DNA of 64,000 nt, from NCBI RefSeq assembly GCF_009649635.1, contig NZ_WJII01000001.1:558001-622000 (forward strand), given 5' to 3'. A program made the position numbers and the translations under genes. Below the pieces are notes generated by a model, which was not told the DNA's origin, ran no database searches, and saw only the letters and a program-made list of their open reading frames with translations. This DNA comes from Microbacterium sp. SYP-A9085. GTDB taxonomy: Bacteria > Actinomycetota > Actinomycetes > Actinomycetales > Microbacteriaceae. Below, piece after piece: positions 26,719-35,381 of the stretch (position 1 is the stretch's first letter; each line of letters opens with the position of its first letter).

Positions 26719-27171
26719 ATGAGCGCCGAACGAAACACTAAATCCGGATTCACCGCCCAGGAGCGCGCGGCGATGCGCCAGCGCGCCGCCGAGCTGAAGG
26801 CGCAGGAGCGCCGGGGCAAGAGCGCCGCCGAACGGGAGGAGATGGAACGGCGGGACCTCCTCGACGCGATCGCGGCGATGGAGGACGCGGACCGCGCCAT
26901 CGCCGCGAAGCTCGACGAGATAGTGACATCCGTGGCTCCGCAGCTGGCGTCGAAGACCTGGTACGGCTTCCCCGCCTACACCCGCGGAGGCAAGGTCGTG
27001 CTGTTCTTCAAGCCGGCGGCGAAGTTCAAGGACCGGTACGCGACGCTCGGGTTCGAGACGAACGCGCAGCTGGACGACGGCCAGATGTGGCCGACGGCGT
27101 ACGCGATCCAGTCCCTCACGACGAAAGACGAGGAGCGCATCGCCGAGCTCGTTCGGCGCGCCGCCGGTTGA
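26719..27171 (+). CDS. DUF1801 domain protein
   Basis: 150 residues: a charged helical N-terminus with AQERAAMRQRAAELKAQERR and AEREEMERRDL, then a DUF1801/YdhG-like fold with KTWYGFPAYTRGGKVVLFF and YATLGFETNAQLDDG. The fold resembles frataxin-like proteins; function is unknown. The start at 26719 is favoured by the -10 box TATCGT 7 nt upstream. It is convergent with a lacI gene. Confidence 0.82.
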   Translation: MSAERNTKSGFTAQERAAMRQRAAELKAQERRGKSAAEREEMERRDLLDAIAAMEDADRAIAAKLDEIVTSVAPQLASKTWYGFPAYTRGGKVVLFFKPAAKFKDRYATLGFETNAQLDDGQMWPTAYAIQSLTTKDEERIAELVRRAAG

Positions 27172-27193
27172 GAATCCCGTCGAGATCGGCGCG

Positions 27194-28216
27194 TCACGCC
27201 GAGGCGCGGACCACCAGCTGGGTGGGAAGCACTGTCGCGCGCGGCGGGGTGCGGCCGCCGAGGACGTCGAGCAGGACGCCGGCCATTGTCTGGCCCTGCT
27301 CGAAGGACGGCTGGCGCATCGTCGTCAGCGGCGGGGTGACGGATGTCGCGACCGGCGAGTCGTCGAACCCGATGACGGCCACGTCGTCGGGTACGCGCAG
27401 CCCGCGACCGGTCAGGACCTCGAGCGCCCCGCGCGCCATCAGGTCGCTGCCGGCGAAGACCGCATCCGGGGTCGGGCCGGCGGCGAGGATGCTGCGCATG
27501 GCCGCCGCGCCCCCCTCCGACGTGAAGCCGCCCTCGGCGATCGGTCCCTCGTCGAGGCCGGCGGCCGCCAGCGCCGCGCGGTAGCCCTGCAGCCGGTCCA
27601 CGCCGGCGGGCATCGTCGACGGACCCGTGATGGTCGCAATGCGACGGTGCCCGCGCGCGATCAGGTAGGCCGTGGCATCCCGCCCCCCGCCGACGTTGTC
27701 GACGTCCACGTAGTGCTCGCCCTCCCGGTGGCGGAGGGGCCGGCCGCCGTACACGACGGGCATCGTCGCGGCGATCCGGTCGACGAACGTGTCGCTGGTG
27801 TGGTGCGACACGATGATCGCGCCGTCGACGTTGCCGCCGCGCATGTAGTTGGTCATCTTGCGGCCGGGGTCGTCGCTGGCGATGAAAAGGTTCAGCACGT
27901 AGTCGCTGCGCAGGAGGCGCTCGTTGATGCCCGACACTATTGCCGCGAAGAACGGGTCGCCGAAGAAGCGCTCGGTGTCCTCCGGCACGACCAGGCCGAT
28001 CGCCAGGGTCTGCCGGCTGGCGAGCGACCGTGCCGCCCGGTTGGGCACGTAATCCAGCTCGGCGACCGCCCGCTGCACGGCCGCCAGGGCGGCGGCGCTG
28101 ACCGCGGTGGAGCCGTTCACGACACGGGACACGGTGGAGCGGGAGACGCCGGCGACGGCCGCGACCTCCTCGATGGTGACGGCGCCGCGCGCGGTCTGCC
28201 TGCTCGCTTCCCCCAC
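27194..28216 (-). CDS. LacI family regulator (GH1 operon)
   Basis: 340-residue repressor. The HTH (TIEEVAAVAGVSRSTVSRVV, about residues 13-32) is followed by the hinge NRAARSLASRQT and a periplasmic-binding-protein-like effector domain with DAVFAGSDLMARGALEVL and VAVIGFDDSPVA. It lies 10 nt downstream of the beta-glucosidase gene, so it probably controls beta-glucoside use in response to a sugar. The start is GTG 28216, 7 nt after a minus-strand TAGCAT, which would give lacI its own leaderless transcript. An in-frame start further upstream would put low-complexity sequence before the HTH and is rejected. Confidence 0.92.
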   Translation of the reverse strand: MGEASRQTARGAVTIEEVAAVAGVSRSTVSRVVNGSTAVSAAALAAVQRAVAELDYVPNRAARSLASRQTLAIGLVVPEDTERFFGDPFFAAIVSGINERLLRSDYVLNLFIASDDPGRKMTNYMRGGNVDGAIIVSHHTSDTFVDRIAATMPVVYGGRPLRHREGEHYVDVDNVGGGRDATAYLIARGHRRIATITGPSTMPAGVDRLQGYRAALAAAGLDEGPIAEGGFTSEGGAAAMRSILAAGPTPDAVFAGSDLMARGALEVLTGRGLRVPDDVAVIGFDDSPVATSVTPPLTTMRQPSFEQGQTMAGVLLDVLGGRTPPRATVLPTQLVVRASA

Positions 28217-28223
28217 ACCCGGG

Positions 28224-28229
28224 ATGCTA
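28224..28229 (-). promoter_or_regulatory. -10 box TAGCAT formed by the GH1 stop codon
   Basis: The TAG stop of the upstream GH1 gene (28229-28227) is the first half of TAGCAT, which lies 7 nt before GTG 28216 of lacI. Confidence 0.5.
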
Positions 28230-29675
28230 CCGGCCGTCCGCCGCGGCGGAGAGGTGCCGATCCGCGATGATCCGCGCGTACGCGAGCGCGCTGTCCTTCG
28301 GGGTGCGCTGCTGCGTCGGGTAGTCGACATGGACGATGCCGAAGCGCTGGCCGTACCCCCACGCCCACTCGAAGTTGTCCAGCAGCGACCACGCGAAGTA
28401 GCCGCGCACGTCGGCGCCGGCATCCACCGCGTCCAGCACCGCGGCCAGGTGCGCGCGCAGGTAGTCCGCGCGTTGCGCGTCGTGCACGGCGCCGTCGACG
28501 AGGACGTCGTCGAACGCGGCCCCGTTCTCCGTGACGGCGAGCACGGTGCCGGCGGGACGGGCGTACTCGTCGGCGACGCGCACGAGCACGCGGGTCAGGC
28601 CCTCGGGCTGGATCTCCCACTGCATCGCGGTGCGCGGCAGGCCCCGGTCGTGCCAGTGGATCCGCTCGTGGGAGGGGAACGGGAATGCCGTGGGCCGGGC
28701 CGTCGGCGCCTCGACGGCGGCGGGCACGACGGCCGGGGCGGTGCCTCCGACGTTGTCGCCGCGGTAGTAATTCACGCCGAGCGTGTCGATCGGGGTGGCG
28801 ATGACGTCCAGGTCGCCGGGCTGCACGGCCCGCTCGAACCGGGCGACGGCGGCGGCATCGACGGCGCGGATGTCCTCGACGATGTCGGCGGGGTACGCGC
28901 CGCGGAACACCGGGTCCAGGAACCAGCGGTTGAACTGTCCGTCGATGCGGCGCGCGGCATCCCGATCGGCGGGCTGGGCGGGGTCGGCCGGGTCGGCCAC
29001 GGTGAGGTTCAGCGTGATGCCGAGGTCAAGGGACGCGTCGCGTTCGCGCAGCGCGCGGACGGCCTGCCCGTGCCCGAGCAGCAGGTGGTGGGCGGCCAGC
29101 ATCCCCTCGGCCACATTCCGGTGCCCCGGGGCGTGCACGCCGGCGGTGTAGCCGAGGAACGATGAGCACCACGGCTCGTTGAGCGTGGTCCACACGTCGA
29201 CGCTGTCGCCGAGCGCGTCGTGCACGTCGAGGGCGTAGTCGGTGAAGAGGTCGGCCGTGTCGCGGACGGTCCATCCGCCGCGCTCCTGCAGCGCCTGCGG
29301 CAGGTCCCAGTGGTACAGCGTGAGCCACGGAAGGATGCCGGCGCCCCGCAGTTCGTCGACGAGGCGCCGGTAGAAGTCGAGGCCGGCGGGGTTGACGCTC
29401 CCGCCGTCCGGGCGCACGCGCGCCCACGACACCGAGAACCGGTACGCCTGCAGGCCGAGGCGCTTCATGAGCGCGACGTCGTCGCGGTACCGGTGGTAGT
29501 GGTCGCAGGCGTGCTCGGCGGTGTCGCCGCCGAGGATTGCCCCGGGCTCCCGCGAGAAAGCATCCCAGATGCAGTCCCGGCGTCCGTCCTCGTGCGCGGC
29601 GCCCTCGATCTGGAACGCGGCCGTGGCGGCGCCGAGCAGGAACCCCTCCGGGAAGGGGCGGTCGTTCGCGCTCAT
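28227..29675 (-). CDS. Beta-glucosidase, glycoside hydrolase family 1
   Basis: 482-residue intracellular GH1 enzyme hydrolysing beta-glucosides such as cellobiose. [15 protein letters not shown] opens the barrel. The acid/base glutamate is in TTLNEPWC (about residue 167) and the nucleophile in [10 protein letters not shown] (about 383). [10 protein letters not shown] and [18 protein letters not shown] complete the family pattern. There is no signal peptide. GGAGG precedes ATG 29675. It heads an operon with lacI; no clear LacI operator was found in front of it. Confidence 0.95.
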   Translation of the reverse strand: MSANDRPFPEGFLLGAATAAFQIEGAAHEDGRRDCIWDAFSREPGAILGGDTAEHACDHYHRYRDDVALMKRLGLQAYRFSVSWARVRPDGGSVNPAGLDFYRRLVDELRGAGILPWLTLYHWDLPQALQERGGWTVRDTADLFTDYALDVHDALGDSVDVWTTLNEPWCSSFLGYTAGVHAPGHRNVAEGMLAAHHLLLGHGQAVRALRERDASLDLGITLNLTVADPADPAQPADRDAARRIDGQFNRWFLDPVFRGAYPADIVEDIRAVDAAAVARFERAVQPGDLDVIATPIDTLGVNYYRGDNVGGTAPAVVPAAVEAPTARPTAFPFPSHERIHWHDRGLPRTAMQWEIQPEGLTRVLVRVADEYARPAGTVLAVTENGAAFDDVLVDGAVHDAQRADYLRAHLAAVLDAVDAGADVRGYFAWSLLDNFEWAWGYGQRFGIVHVDYPTQQRTPKDSALAYARIIADRHLSAAADGR

Positions 29676-29794
29676 ACGGAGCCTCCTTCCTGCGCACGGC
29701 GGCGGCATCCGGTGCCGGGGCGACGATGCCGTGGCCCCATTGTCGACCCACGGGCCCGGCGGCGCGAGGCTTCGGGGCCCGCGACCGGGCACCG

Positions 29795-29800
29795 TAGACT
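29795..29800 (+). promoter_or_regulatory. -10 box TAGACT, purSQ operon
   Basis: TAGACT places a transcription start near 29807 and a leader of about 30 nt containing CCGGAG before purS. Confidence 0.55.
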
Positions 29801-29835
29801 GGATGCGCACCCCGTCACCCCATCCGGAGCTTCGA

Positions 29836-30084
29836 ATGCCCACCATCGTCGTCGACGTCATGCCCAAGGCCGAGCTGCTCGACCCGCAGGGGAAGGCCGT
29901 CGCCGGCGCCCTCGCACGACGGGGGGACAGCACGTTCAGCGCGGTGCGCATCGGCAAGCGGTTCGAGCTCACCGTGGACGGCGAGATCGACGACGCCACG
30001 CTCACGCAGGCCCGCACCATCGCCGAGGAGATCCTCTCCAACGCCGTCATCGAGGACGTCGTCGGCATCGAGGTCGTGGAATGA
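29836..30084 (+). CDS. purS: FGAM synthase subunit PurS
   Basis: 82-residue small subunit that bridges PurL and PurQ and helps ammonia channelling. It contains the PurS markers [15 protein letters not shown] and VRIGKRFEL, with [14 protein letters not shown] at the end. It overlaps purQ by 4 bases (ATGA). Its presence is expected because the PurL in this window is the short form that needs PurS. Confidence 0.96.
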   Translation: MPTIVVDVMPKAELLDPQGKAVAGALARRGDSTFSAVRIGKRFELTVDGEIDDATLTQARTIAEEILSNAVIEDVVGIEVVE

Positions 30085-30779
30085 CGATCCGGATCGGGGT
30101 CATCACGTTCCCCGGTTCGCTGGACGACCGCGACGCGCAACGCGCCATCCGCATCGCCGGGGCGGAGCCGGTCGCCCTGTGGCACGGCGCGCACGACCTC
30201 GAGGGTGTGGACGGCCTGGTCCTGCCGGGCGGGTTCAGCTACGGCGACTACTTGCGCTCGGGCGCCATCGCCGCACTCTCGCCGATCATGTCGGAGGTGA
30301 GGGACGCCGCGGAGGCCGGGATGCCGGTGCTCGGCATCTGCAACGGATTCCAGATGCTCGTCGAGGCGCACCTGCTGCCCGGCGGCCTCATCCGCAACGC
30401 GAACCAGCAGTTCATCCGCCGCGACCAGCGGCTGCGCGTGGAGAACGCGGCAACGTCCTGGACGAGCGCCTTCACGGCGGGCCAGGAGATCGTCATCCCG
30501 CTGAAGAACGGTGAGGGCGGGTACATCGCCGACGCGGAGACGCTGTCGCGCATCGAGGGCGAGGGGCTCGTCGCGTTCCGCTATGTCGGCGTGAACCCGA
30601 ACGGGTCGCTGAACGACATCGCGGGACTGACGAACGCGCGCGGAAACGTCGTGGGCCTGATGCCGCACCCCGAGCACGCGACCGAGCCGGGCTTCGGGCC
30701 GGACACCGCCGCCGCAATGCGCTCCGGCACCGACGGGCTGGCCTTCTTCGCCTCCGCCATCGCCGCCGTCGCCGCCTGA
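30081..30779 (+). CDS. purQ: FGAM synthase glutaminase subunit PurQ
   Basis: 232-residue class I glutamine amidotransferase supplying ammonia to Pur[14 protein letters not shown] opens the protein; the nucleophile is in [10 protein letters not shown] (about residue 88), and the His/Glu pair is in [11 protein letters not shown] near residue 196. It is translationally coupled to purS. purL lies 16 kb away. A long hairpin element follows the stop codon. Confidence 0.97.
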   Translation: MTIRIGVITFPGSLDDRDAQRAIRIAGAEPVALWHGAHDLEGVDGLVLPGGFSYGDYLRSGAIAALSPIMSEVRDAAEAGMPVLGICNGFQMLVEAHLLPGGLIRNANQQFIRRDQRLRVENAATSWTSAFTAGQEIVIPLKNGEGGYIADAETLSRIEGEGLVAFRYVGVNPNGSLNDIAGLTNARGNVVGLMPHPEHATEPGFGPDTAAAMRSGTDGLAFFASAIAAVAA

Positions 30780-30831
30780 CCCAGCATCCCGCCCCGCCTC
30801 CCGCCCCTCCTCCCGCCCCTCACAGACCGCG

Positions 30832-30892
30832 AGAGTGCATCTGACGGACGAGACAGCGGTAGATTGCCGCATCCTCGTCCGTCAGATGCTCT
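30832..30892. repeat. Intergenic hairpin element 2
   Basis: CATCTGACGGACGAG (30838-30852) pairs perfectly with CTCGTCCGTCAGATG (30874-30888), extended by AGAG/CTCT beyond a TG bulge. The 21-nt loop holds an inner GCGG/CCGC stem. It sits between purQ and the 2-hydroxyacid dehydrogenase gene. Confidence 0.75.
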
Positions 30893-30935
30893 TTCACCGG
30901 TGGGAGGCGGACGGGATGCTGCGGGGCGGCGGCGG

Positions 30936-30941
30936 TAGCGT
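30936..30941 (+). promoter_or_regulatory. -10 box TAGCGT, leaderless dehydrogenase gene
   Basis: TAGCGT ends 7 nt before ATG 30949. Confidence 0.65.
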
Positions 30942-30948
30942 GGAGGGC

Positions 30949-31872
30949 ATGACCCGCCTCGTCGTCTCCGTCCCCACCCCGCAGCTCGCCGATGACCTGA
31001 CCGACGTGCCGGACGGCGTCGAGGTGCTCGTGTGGGGGATGGATGCCGCGGCCCCGCGCACCGAGATCGACATCGTCGTGCCCCCGTACATGGGCGGGTC
31101 CGCCGCCCGCGTGTTCGCGCACCTCGACGGCGTGCGCACGCGCCTCGTGCAGGGCCAGTCGATCGGGTACGAGCACGTCCTGCCGGTACTGCCCCCCGGC
31201 CACGTGTTCGCGAACGCTGCGAGCGTGCACGAAGCGTCCACGGCCGAGCTCGCCGTGGCGCTCACGCTCGCCGCGCAGCGGCGCATCCCGGACCTCGCCC
31301 GCGCCCAGGACGCGCATCACTGGGAGACCGTGTTCGCCCCCAGCCTCGCCGACCGCCGTGTGCTGCTGCTCGGGTACGGCGGTGTGGGCGTCGCGGTCGC
31401 CGCACGGCTCGCGCCGTTCGAAGTCGACCTCACCGTGCTCGCGCACCGGGCCCGCGACGAGGACGGCCGCCGCATCCACGGCTCCGACGAGCTGCACGCA
31501 CTGCTGCCGGGCGCCGACATCGTCATCGCGACGCTCCCCGGCGGCGACCAGACCCGGCACCTGCTCGACGACGCGGCGCTGGCGCTGCTGCCCGACGGCG
31601 CCCTCATCGTCAACGTCGGCCGCGGTTCGCTCATCGACACGGACGCGCTCGTCGAGCATGCCCGCCGCGGGCGCATCCGTGCGGCGCTGGACGTCGTGGA
31701 CCCCGAGCCGCTGCCGGCGGACCACCCGCTGTGGTCGCTGCCGGGCGTGCTCATCACGCCCCACGTCGGCGGCGCCTCGTCGGCCATGCGCCCGCGGATA
31801 GCGAAGCTCGTGCGGACCCAGGCGGAGCGGATGCTGCGCGGCGAGCCGCCGCTGAACGTCGTCGCCGGCTGA
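30949..31872 (+). CDS. D-isomer-specific 2-hydroxyacid dehydrogenase
   Basis: 307-residue NAD(P)-dependent dehydrogenase. The Rossmann loop VLLLGYGGVGVAVAARL is near residue 145; NVGRGSLIDTDAL and the catalytic-histidine segment LITPHVGGASS follow in family order. It is shorter at the N-terminus than PGDH. The substrate (hydroxypyruvate, glyoxylate or another acid) cannot be told. The start is set by the leaderless -10 TAGCGT. Confidence 0.9.
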   Translation: MTRLVVSVPTPQLADDLTDVPDGVEVLVWGMDAAAPRTEIDIVVPPYMGGSAARVFAHLDGVRTRLVQGQSIGYEHVLPVLPPGHVFANAASVHEASTAELAVALTLAAQRRIPDLARAQDAHHWETVFAPSLADRRVLLLGYGGVGVAVAARLAPFEVDLTVLAHRARDEDGRRIHGSDELHALLPGADIVIATLPGGDQTRHLLDDAALALLPDGALIVNVGRGSLIDTDALVEHARRGRIRAALDVVDPEPLPADHPLWSLPGVLITPHVGGASSAMRPRIAKLVRTQAERMLRGEPPLNVVAG

Positions 31873-31886
31873 GCGCGGCGCACACT

Positions 31887-33059
31887 TCAGCCGCCGACGC
31901 CGGCGGCTTTCGCGATGACGACGCGGCGCGCCGCGGCATCCACTTTCCCGGCGAACACGGGATCGGCGACGGCCTTGGCGAGCACAGCCTCGTACATCTG
32001 GGGCAGCAGCTCGGGACCGGAGGACAGCAGCAGGATGTCGCAGCCGGCGTCGATCGCCATCGTCGCGCGCTGCGCAGGCGTCCAGCGGCCCACGGCGGCG
32101 GCGGCGGACAGGTCGTCCGTGATCACGACGCCGTCGAAGCCGACCTTTTCGCGCAGCAGGTCACCCACAATGCGTGGCGAGAACACCGCCGGTGCGGAGG
32201 GATCGATCCGCTCGTACACCGCGGTGGAGACCATCACCAGCGCGGGGCCGCCGGCCAGCAGCGACCGGTACACGTCGACGTCCGGCGCGTCGGCGGTGAT
32301 AGCGGTGTCCACGGCGGGCTCGAAGTCGGTGTTGGAATCGGTGCGGCCGAGGCCCGGGAAGTGCTTGAACGCGGGCAGGACGCCCGCCTGTCGCATCCCG
32401 TCCGCGAACGCCCCGGCCGCGCGCGCGACGGTGCGCTCGTCGTATCCGTACTGGCGGTTGAGCAGGCCGATCGGCGCGTTCCGGCGCGCGAGGGCGGGGC
32501 TCGTCACGATGTCGGCGACCGGCGCGAGGTTCACGTCGACCCCGGTCTGGGCCAGCTGGCCGCCCCAGCCGACGGCGTCCGTCTGCAGCGTCGCGGAGGT
32601 CAGCGCGCCCTGGCGCAGGGCGGAGGGGATGCCGGTGTAGCCGGGACCGGAGAGCACCTGCACGTCGCCGCCCTCCTGATCGGTGGCCACCCACAGCGGG
32701 ATGCCGCCGGTCGTCGTCGGCGAGACGAGCCGGGTGAACTGGCCGACCAGGGATGCCGTCCGGGTCAGGCTGGTGCGGGTGCCGCTGTGCAGGAACACGC
32801 CGCCGACGTGCCGGTCGGCGACGGCGGCGAGCGTGCCAGCGGCGGCGGAGCCGGTGCCGGTGCCCACCATGAACAGCTGGCCGACCCGCTGCGGCAGGGT
32901 CAGCCGGGCGATCGGGTCGACCGGCGTAGGCGTCGGCGTGGGGGTGGGGGTCGTCGTGGACACCGGCGGGGACGTTCCGGGGGTGGCGGTCGGGAGCGGG
33001 GCACACGCCGTCAGCGCGACGAGGGCCGTGACCAGCACGGCGGCGGTGCGCAGACGCAT
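31887..33059 (-). CDS. Lipoprotein beta-N-acetylhexosaminidase, GH3 (NagZ-like)
   Basis: 390-residue secreted lipoprotein. The signal peptide (residues 1-18) ends at lipobox ALTAC, followed by a Thr/Pro linker (TTTPTPTPTPTP) and a GH3 barrel. AFKHFPGLGRTDSNTD near residue 225 is the NagZ signature, and the nucleophile aspartate is in VVITDDLSAAA near 300. It likely trims peptidoglycan amino sugars outside the membrane, unlike the cytoplasmic E. coli NagZ. A weak CACACT -10 lies 6 nt before the ATG. Confidence 0.9.
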   Translation of the reverse strand: MRLRTAAVLVTALVALTACAPLPTATPGTSPPVSTTTPTPTPTPTPVDPIARLTLPQRVGQLFMVGTGTGSAAAGTLAAVADRHVGGVFLHSGTRTSLTRTASLVGQFTRLVSPTTTGGIPLWVATDQEGGDVQVLSGPGYTGIPSALRQGALTSATLQTDAVGWGGQLAQTGVDVNLAPVADIVTSPALARRNAPIGLLNRQYGYDERTVARAAGAFADGMRQAGVLPAFKHFPGLGRTDSNTDFEPAVDTAITADAPDVDVYRSLLAGGPALVMVSTAVYERIDPSAPAVFSPRIVGDLLREKVGFDGVVITDDLSAAAAVGRWTPAQRATMAIDAGCDILLLSSGPELLPQMYEAVLAKAVADPVFAGKVDAAARRVVIAKAAGVGG

Positions 33060-33082
33060 GCTCTCAGTGTGCGGGATGCCGC

Positions 33083-33601
33083 CTACACGCGGAACACCGC
33101 ATGCACGTCGCCCACGATGGCGCGGCCGCCGAGGGCCTCCAGCTCCATCAGCACGGACGTGCCGACGACGGTCCCGCCGAGCTCGGCGACCAGGGCGTGC
33201 GCGGCGCGCAGCGTCCCGCCGGTGGCCAGCACGTCGTCCACGAGCAGCAGGCGGGTGCCCGGCTCGATGTCGTCGTGCGCCTCGATCGTCGCGGTCCCGT
33301 ATTCGAGGCTGTAGTCGACGGATGCCGCCGGCCGCGGCAGCTTGCCGGCCTTGCGAATCGGCACGAGCCCCACACCGGCCGCGATGGCGACGGCGCCGGC
33401 GAGCAGGAACCCGCGCGCCTCGATGCCCGCGACGACGTCGAACGTGCCGGCGAACGGCGCGATCATCGCATCCACGGTGCAGCGCAAGGCGGCGGCATCC
33501 ACCAGCAGCGGGGTGATGTCGCGGAACAGCACGCCCGGTTCGGGATGGTCCGGGATGCTGCGGATGAGCCGCTGGGCGCGCTCGAGCTGTTCATCCTGCA
33601 C
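33083..33601 (-). CDS. apt: Adenine phosphoribosyltransferase
   Basis: 172-residue purine salvage enzyme converting adenine and PRPP to AMP. HPEPGVLFRDITPLL near residue 20, GIEARGFLLAGAVA near 60 and the PRPP loop LLLVDDVLATGGTL near 120 are all present. The start is GTG 33601, 6 nt after a minus-strand TAGGGT, so it is likely leaderless. It complements the de novo purine genes in this window. Confidence 0.96.
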   Translation of the reverse strand: MQDEQLERAQRLIRSIPDHPEPGVLFRDITPLLVDAAALRCTVDAMIAPFAGTFDVVAGIEARGFLLAGAVAIAAGVGLVPIRKAGKLPRPAASVDYSLEYGTATIEAHDDIEPGTRLLLVDDVLATGGTLRAAHALVAELGGTVVGTSVLMELEALGGRAIVGDVHAVFRV

Positions 33602-33607
33602 GCATCC

Positions 33608-33613
33608 ACCCTA
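33608..33613 (-). promoter_or_regulatory. -10 box TAGGGT, leaderless apt
   Basis: Minus-strand TAGGGT, 6 nt, GTG 33601. Confidence 0.65.
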
Positions 33614-33659
33614 CGGGGCACGGGACCCGCCACCGTGCACGGCGCCGGCGCCCACCGGC

Positions 33660-33680
33660 TGTAAGCGCTTCCACTACGCT
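33660..33680 (+). promoter_or_regulatory. LacI operator plus -10 box, GH13-lacI operon
   Basis: TGTAAGCGCTTCCA (33660-33673) matches the LacI/GalR consensus around the AAGCGCTT core. It abuts TACGCT (33675-33680), which lies 6 nt before ATG 33687, so the operator covers the promoter of a leaderless message. Confidence 0.75.
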
Positions 33681-33686
33681 GGTCGC

Positions 33687-35366
33687 ATGACGACGACCGT
33701 GCCCGACCAAGCCCTTTCGCAGCCCACCGCCCGCGGCTCGGAGTGGTGGCGGTCCGCCGTGATCTACCAGATCTATCCGCGGTCGTTCGCGGACGGCAAC
33801 GGTGACGGCATCGGCGACCTCCCCGGCATCACCGCACACCTGGACGACCTCGCCCGGCTCGGCGTGGACGCGGTATGGCTGAGCCCGTTCATGACGAGCC
33901 CCCAGAAGGATGCCGGCTACGACGTCGCCGACTACTGCGACGTCGACCCGCTGTTCGGCACGCTCGCGGACTTCGACGAGATGCTCGCGGCCGCGCACGC
34001 CCGCGGCATCCGGCTGATCGTGGACCTCGTCCCGAACCACTCGTCTGACCGGCACGCGTGGTTCCGCGAGGCGCTGGCCGCGGCGCCGGGCGGCGCCGAG
34101 CGGGCCCGGTACCTCTTCCGCGGCGGGCGCGGCGCGCACGGGGAGCTGCCCCCGAACAACTGGCAGTCGGTGTTCGGCGGGCCCGCGTGGACCCGCGTCA
34201 CCGAGCCCGATGGGACGCCCGGCCAGTGGTACCTGCACCTGTTCGACGCGTCACAGCCGGACTTCGACTGGACGAACGCCGAGGTCCGCGCCGAGTTCCG
34301 CCGCATCCTGCGGTTCTGGCTCGACCGCGGGGTCGACGGGTTCCGCGTGGATGTCGCGCATGGGTTGATGAAGAAGGACGGCCTGCCGGACTATCTTCCG
34401 TCGGCGAAGGACGGATCGACGGGCGGCGACACCGGCGCCGTCCCGTATTGGGGTCAGCCCGAGGTCCACGACATATACCGCGAGTGGCATGACGTGCTGG
34501 CCGCGTACGACGGGGACCGGGCCCTGTGTGCGGAGGCGTGGATGCCGTCGATCGCCGAGACTGCGCTGTGGGTGCGTCCCGGTGAGATGAATCAGGCGTT
34601 CAACTTCGGGTACCTGATGAGCCCCTGGGATGCGGCCGCCCTGCACGACGTGATCGACGAGTCGCTGCACGAGTACGGCGCAGTGGGCGCCCCGAGCACG
34701 TGGGTGCTGTCGAACCACGACGTGATCCGGCACGCCTCCCGGCTGGCGCTTACCGCCGACAGCCCTCAGGGCGAGGGCATCGGACCGAATTCCCCGGGCC
34801 GGCCCGACCCGGTGCTCGGCCTGCGGCGCGCCCGCGCCGCCACGACACTCATGCTGGCCCTGCCCGGTTCGGCGTACCTGTACCAGGGCGAGGAGCTCGG
34901 ACTGCCCGAGGCCATCGACATCCCGGACGCGGCGCGGCAGGACCCGACGTGGTTCCGCACGAACGGGGAGCGGTACGGGCGGGACGGCTGCCGTGTGCCG
35001 CTGCCCTGGGTCGCCAATGCCCCCGCGTACGGGTTCAACATCACCGGCGCCTCGTGGCTGCCGCAGCCGATCGAGTGGGCGCGCCTCGCGCGCGACGTCG
35101 AATCCGCCGATCCGGCGTCCACGCTGAACCTGTACCACCGGCTGCTCGCCGAGCGCCGCGACCGCGGCCTCGGCACCGGGGCGCTGGCGTGGGTCGACGG
35201 GTACGGTCCGGATGTCGTAGCATTCCGAAACGGGAATGTCACGGTCGCCGCGAACCTCGGCGACGCGCCGGTCCCCGTACCCGCCGGGCGCGTGATCCTC
35301 GCCAGCGGGCCGCTCCACGAGGGCGGCATCCCCGTCGACACCACGGTGTGGGTCGCGACCGACTGA
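33687..35366 (+). CDS. Alpha-glucosidase, glycoside hydrolase family 13
   Basis: 559-residue cytoplasmic GH13 enzyme. IYQIYPRSFADGNGDGIGDL near residue 28 is the oligo-1,6/alpha-glucosidase subfamily signature. The catalytic triad is in DGFRVDVAHG (Asp nucleophile, about residue 217), ALCAEAWMP (Glu, about 283) and LSNHDVIRH (Asp, about 345). It splits maltose, isomaltose or similar oligosaccharides. No sugar transporter is adjacent. It is followed after 15 nt by its probable repressor gene. Confidence 0.94.
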   Translation: MTTTVPDQALSQPTARGSEWWRSAVIYQIYPRSFADGNGDGIGDLPGITAHLDDLARLGVDAVWLSPFMTSPQKDAGYDVADYCDVDPLFGTLADFDEMLAAAHARGIRLIVDLVPNHSSDRHAWFREALAAAPGGAERARYLFRGGRGAHGELPPNNWQSVFGGPAWTRVTEPDGTPGQWYLHLFDASQPDFDWTNAEVRAEFRRILRFWLDRGVDGFRVDVAHGLMKKDGLPDYLPSAKDGSTGGDTGAVPYWGQPEVHDIYREWHDVLAAYDGDRALCAEAWMPSIAETALWVRPGEMNQAFNFGYLMSPWDAAALHDVIDESLHEYGAVGAPSTWVLSNHDVIRHASRLALTADSPQGEGIGPNSPGRPDPVLGLRRARAATTLMLALPGSAYLYQGEELGLPEAIDIPDAARQDPTWFRTNGERYGRDGCRVPLPWVANAPAYGFNITGASWLPQPIEWARLARDVESADPASTLNLYHRLLAERRDRGLGTGALAWVDGYGPDVVAFRNGNVTVAANLGDAPVPVPAGRVILASGPLHEGGIPVDTTVWVATD

Positions 35367-35381
35367 CACGGGAGACCGGAC

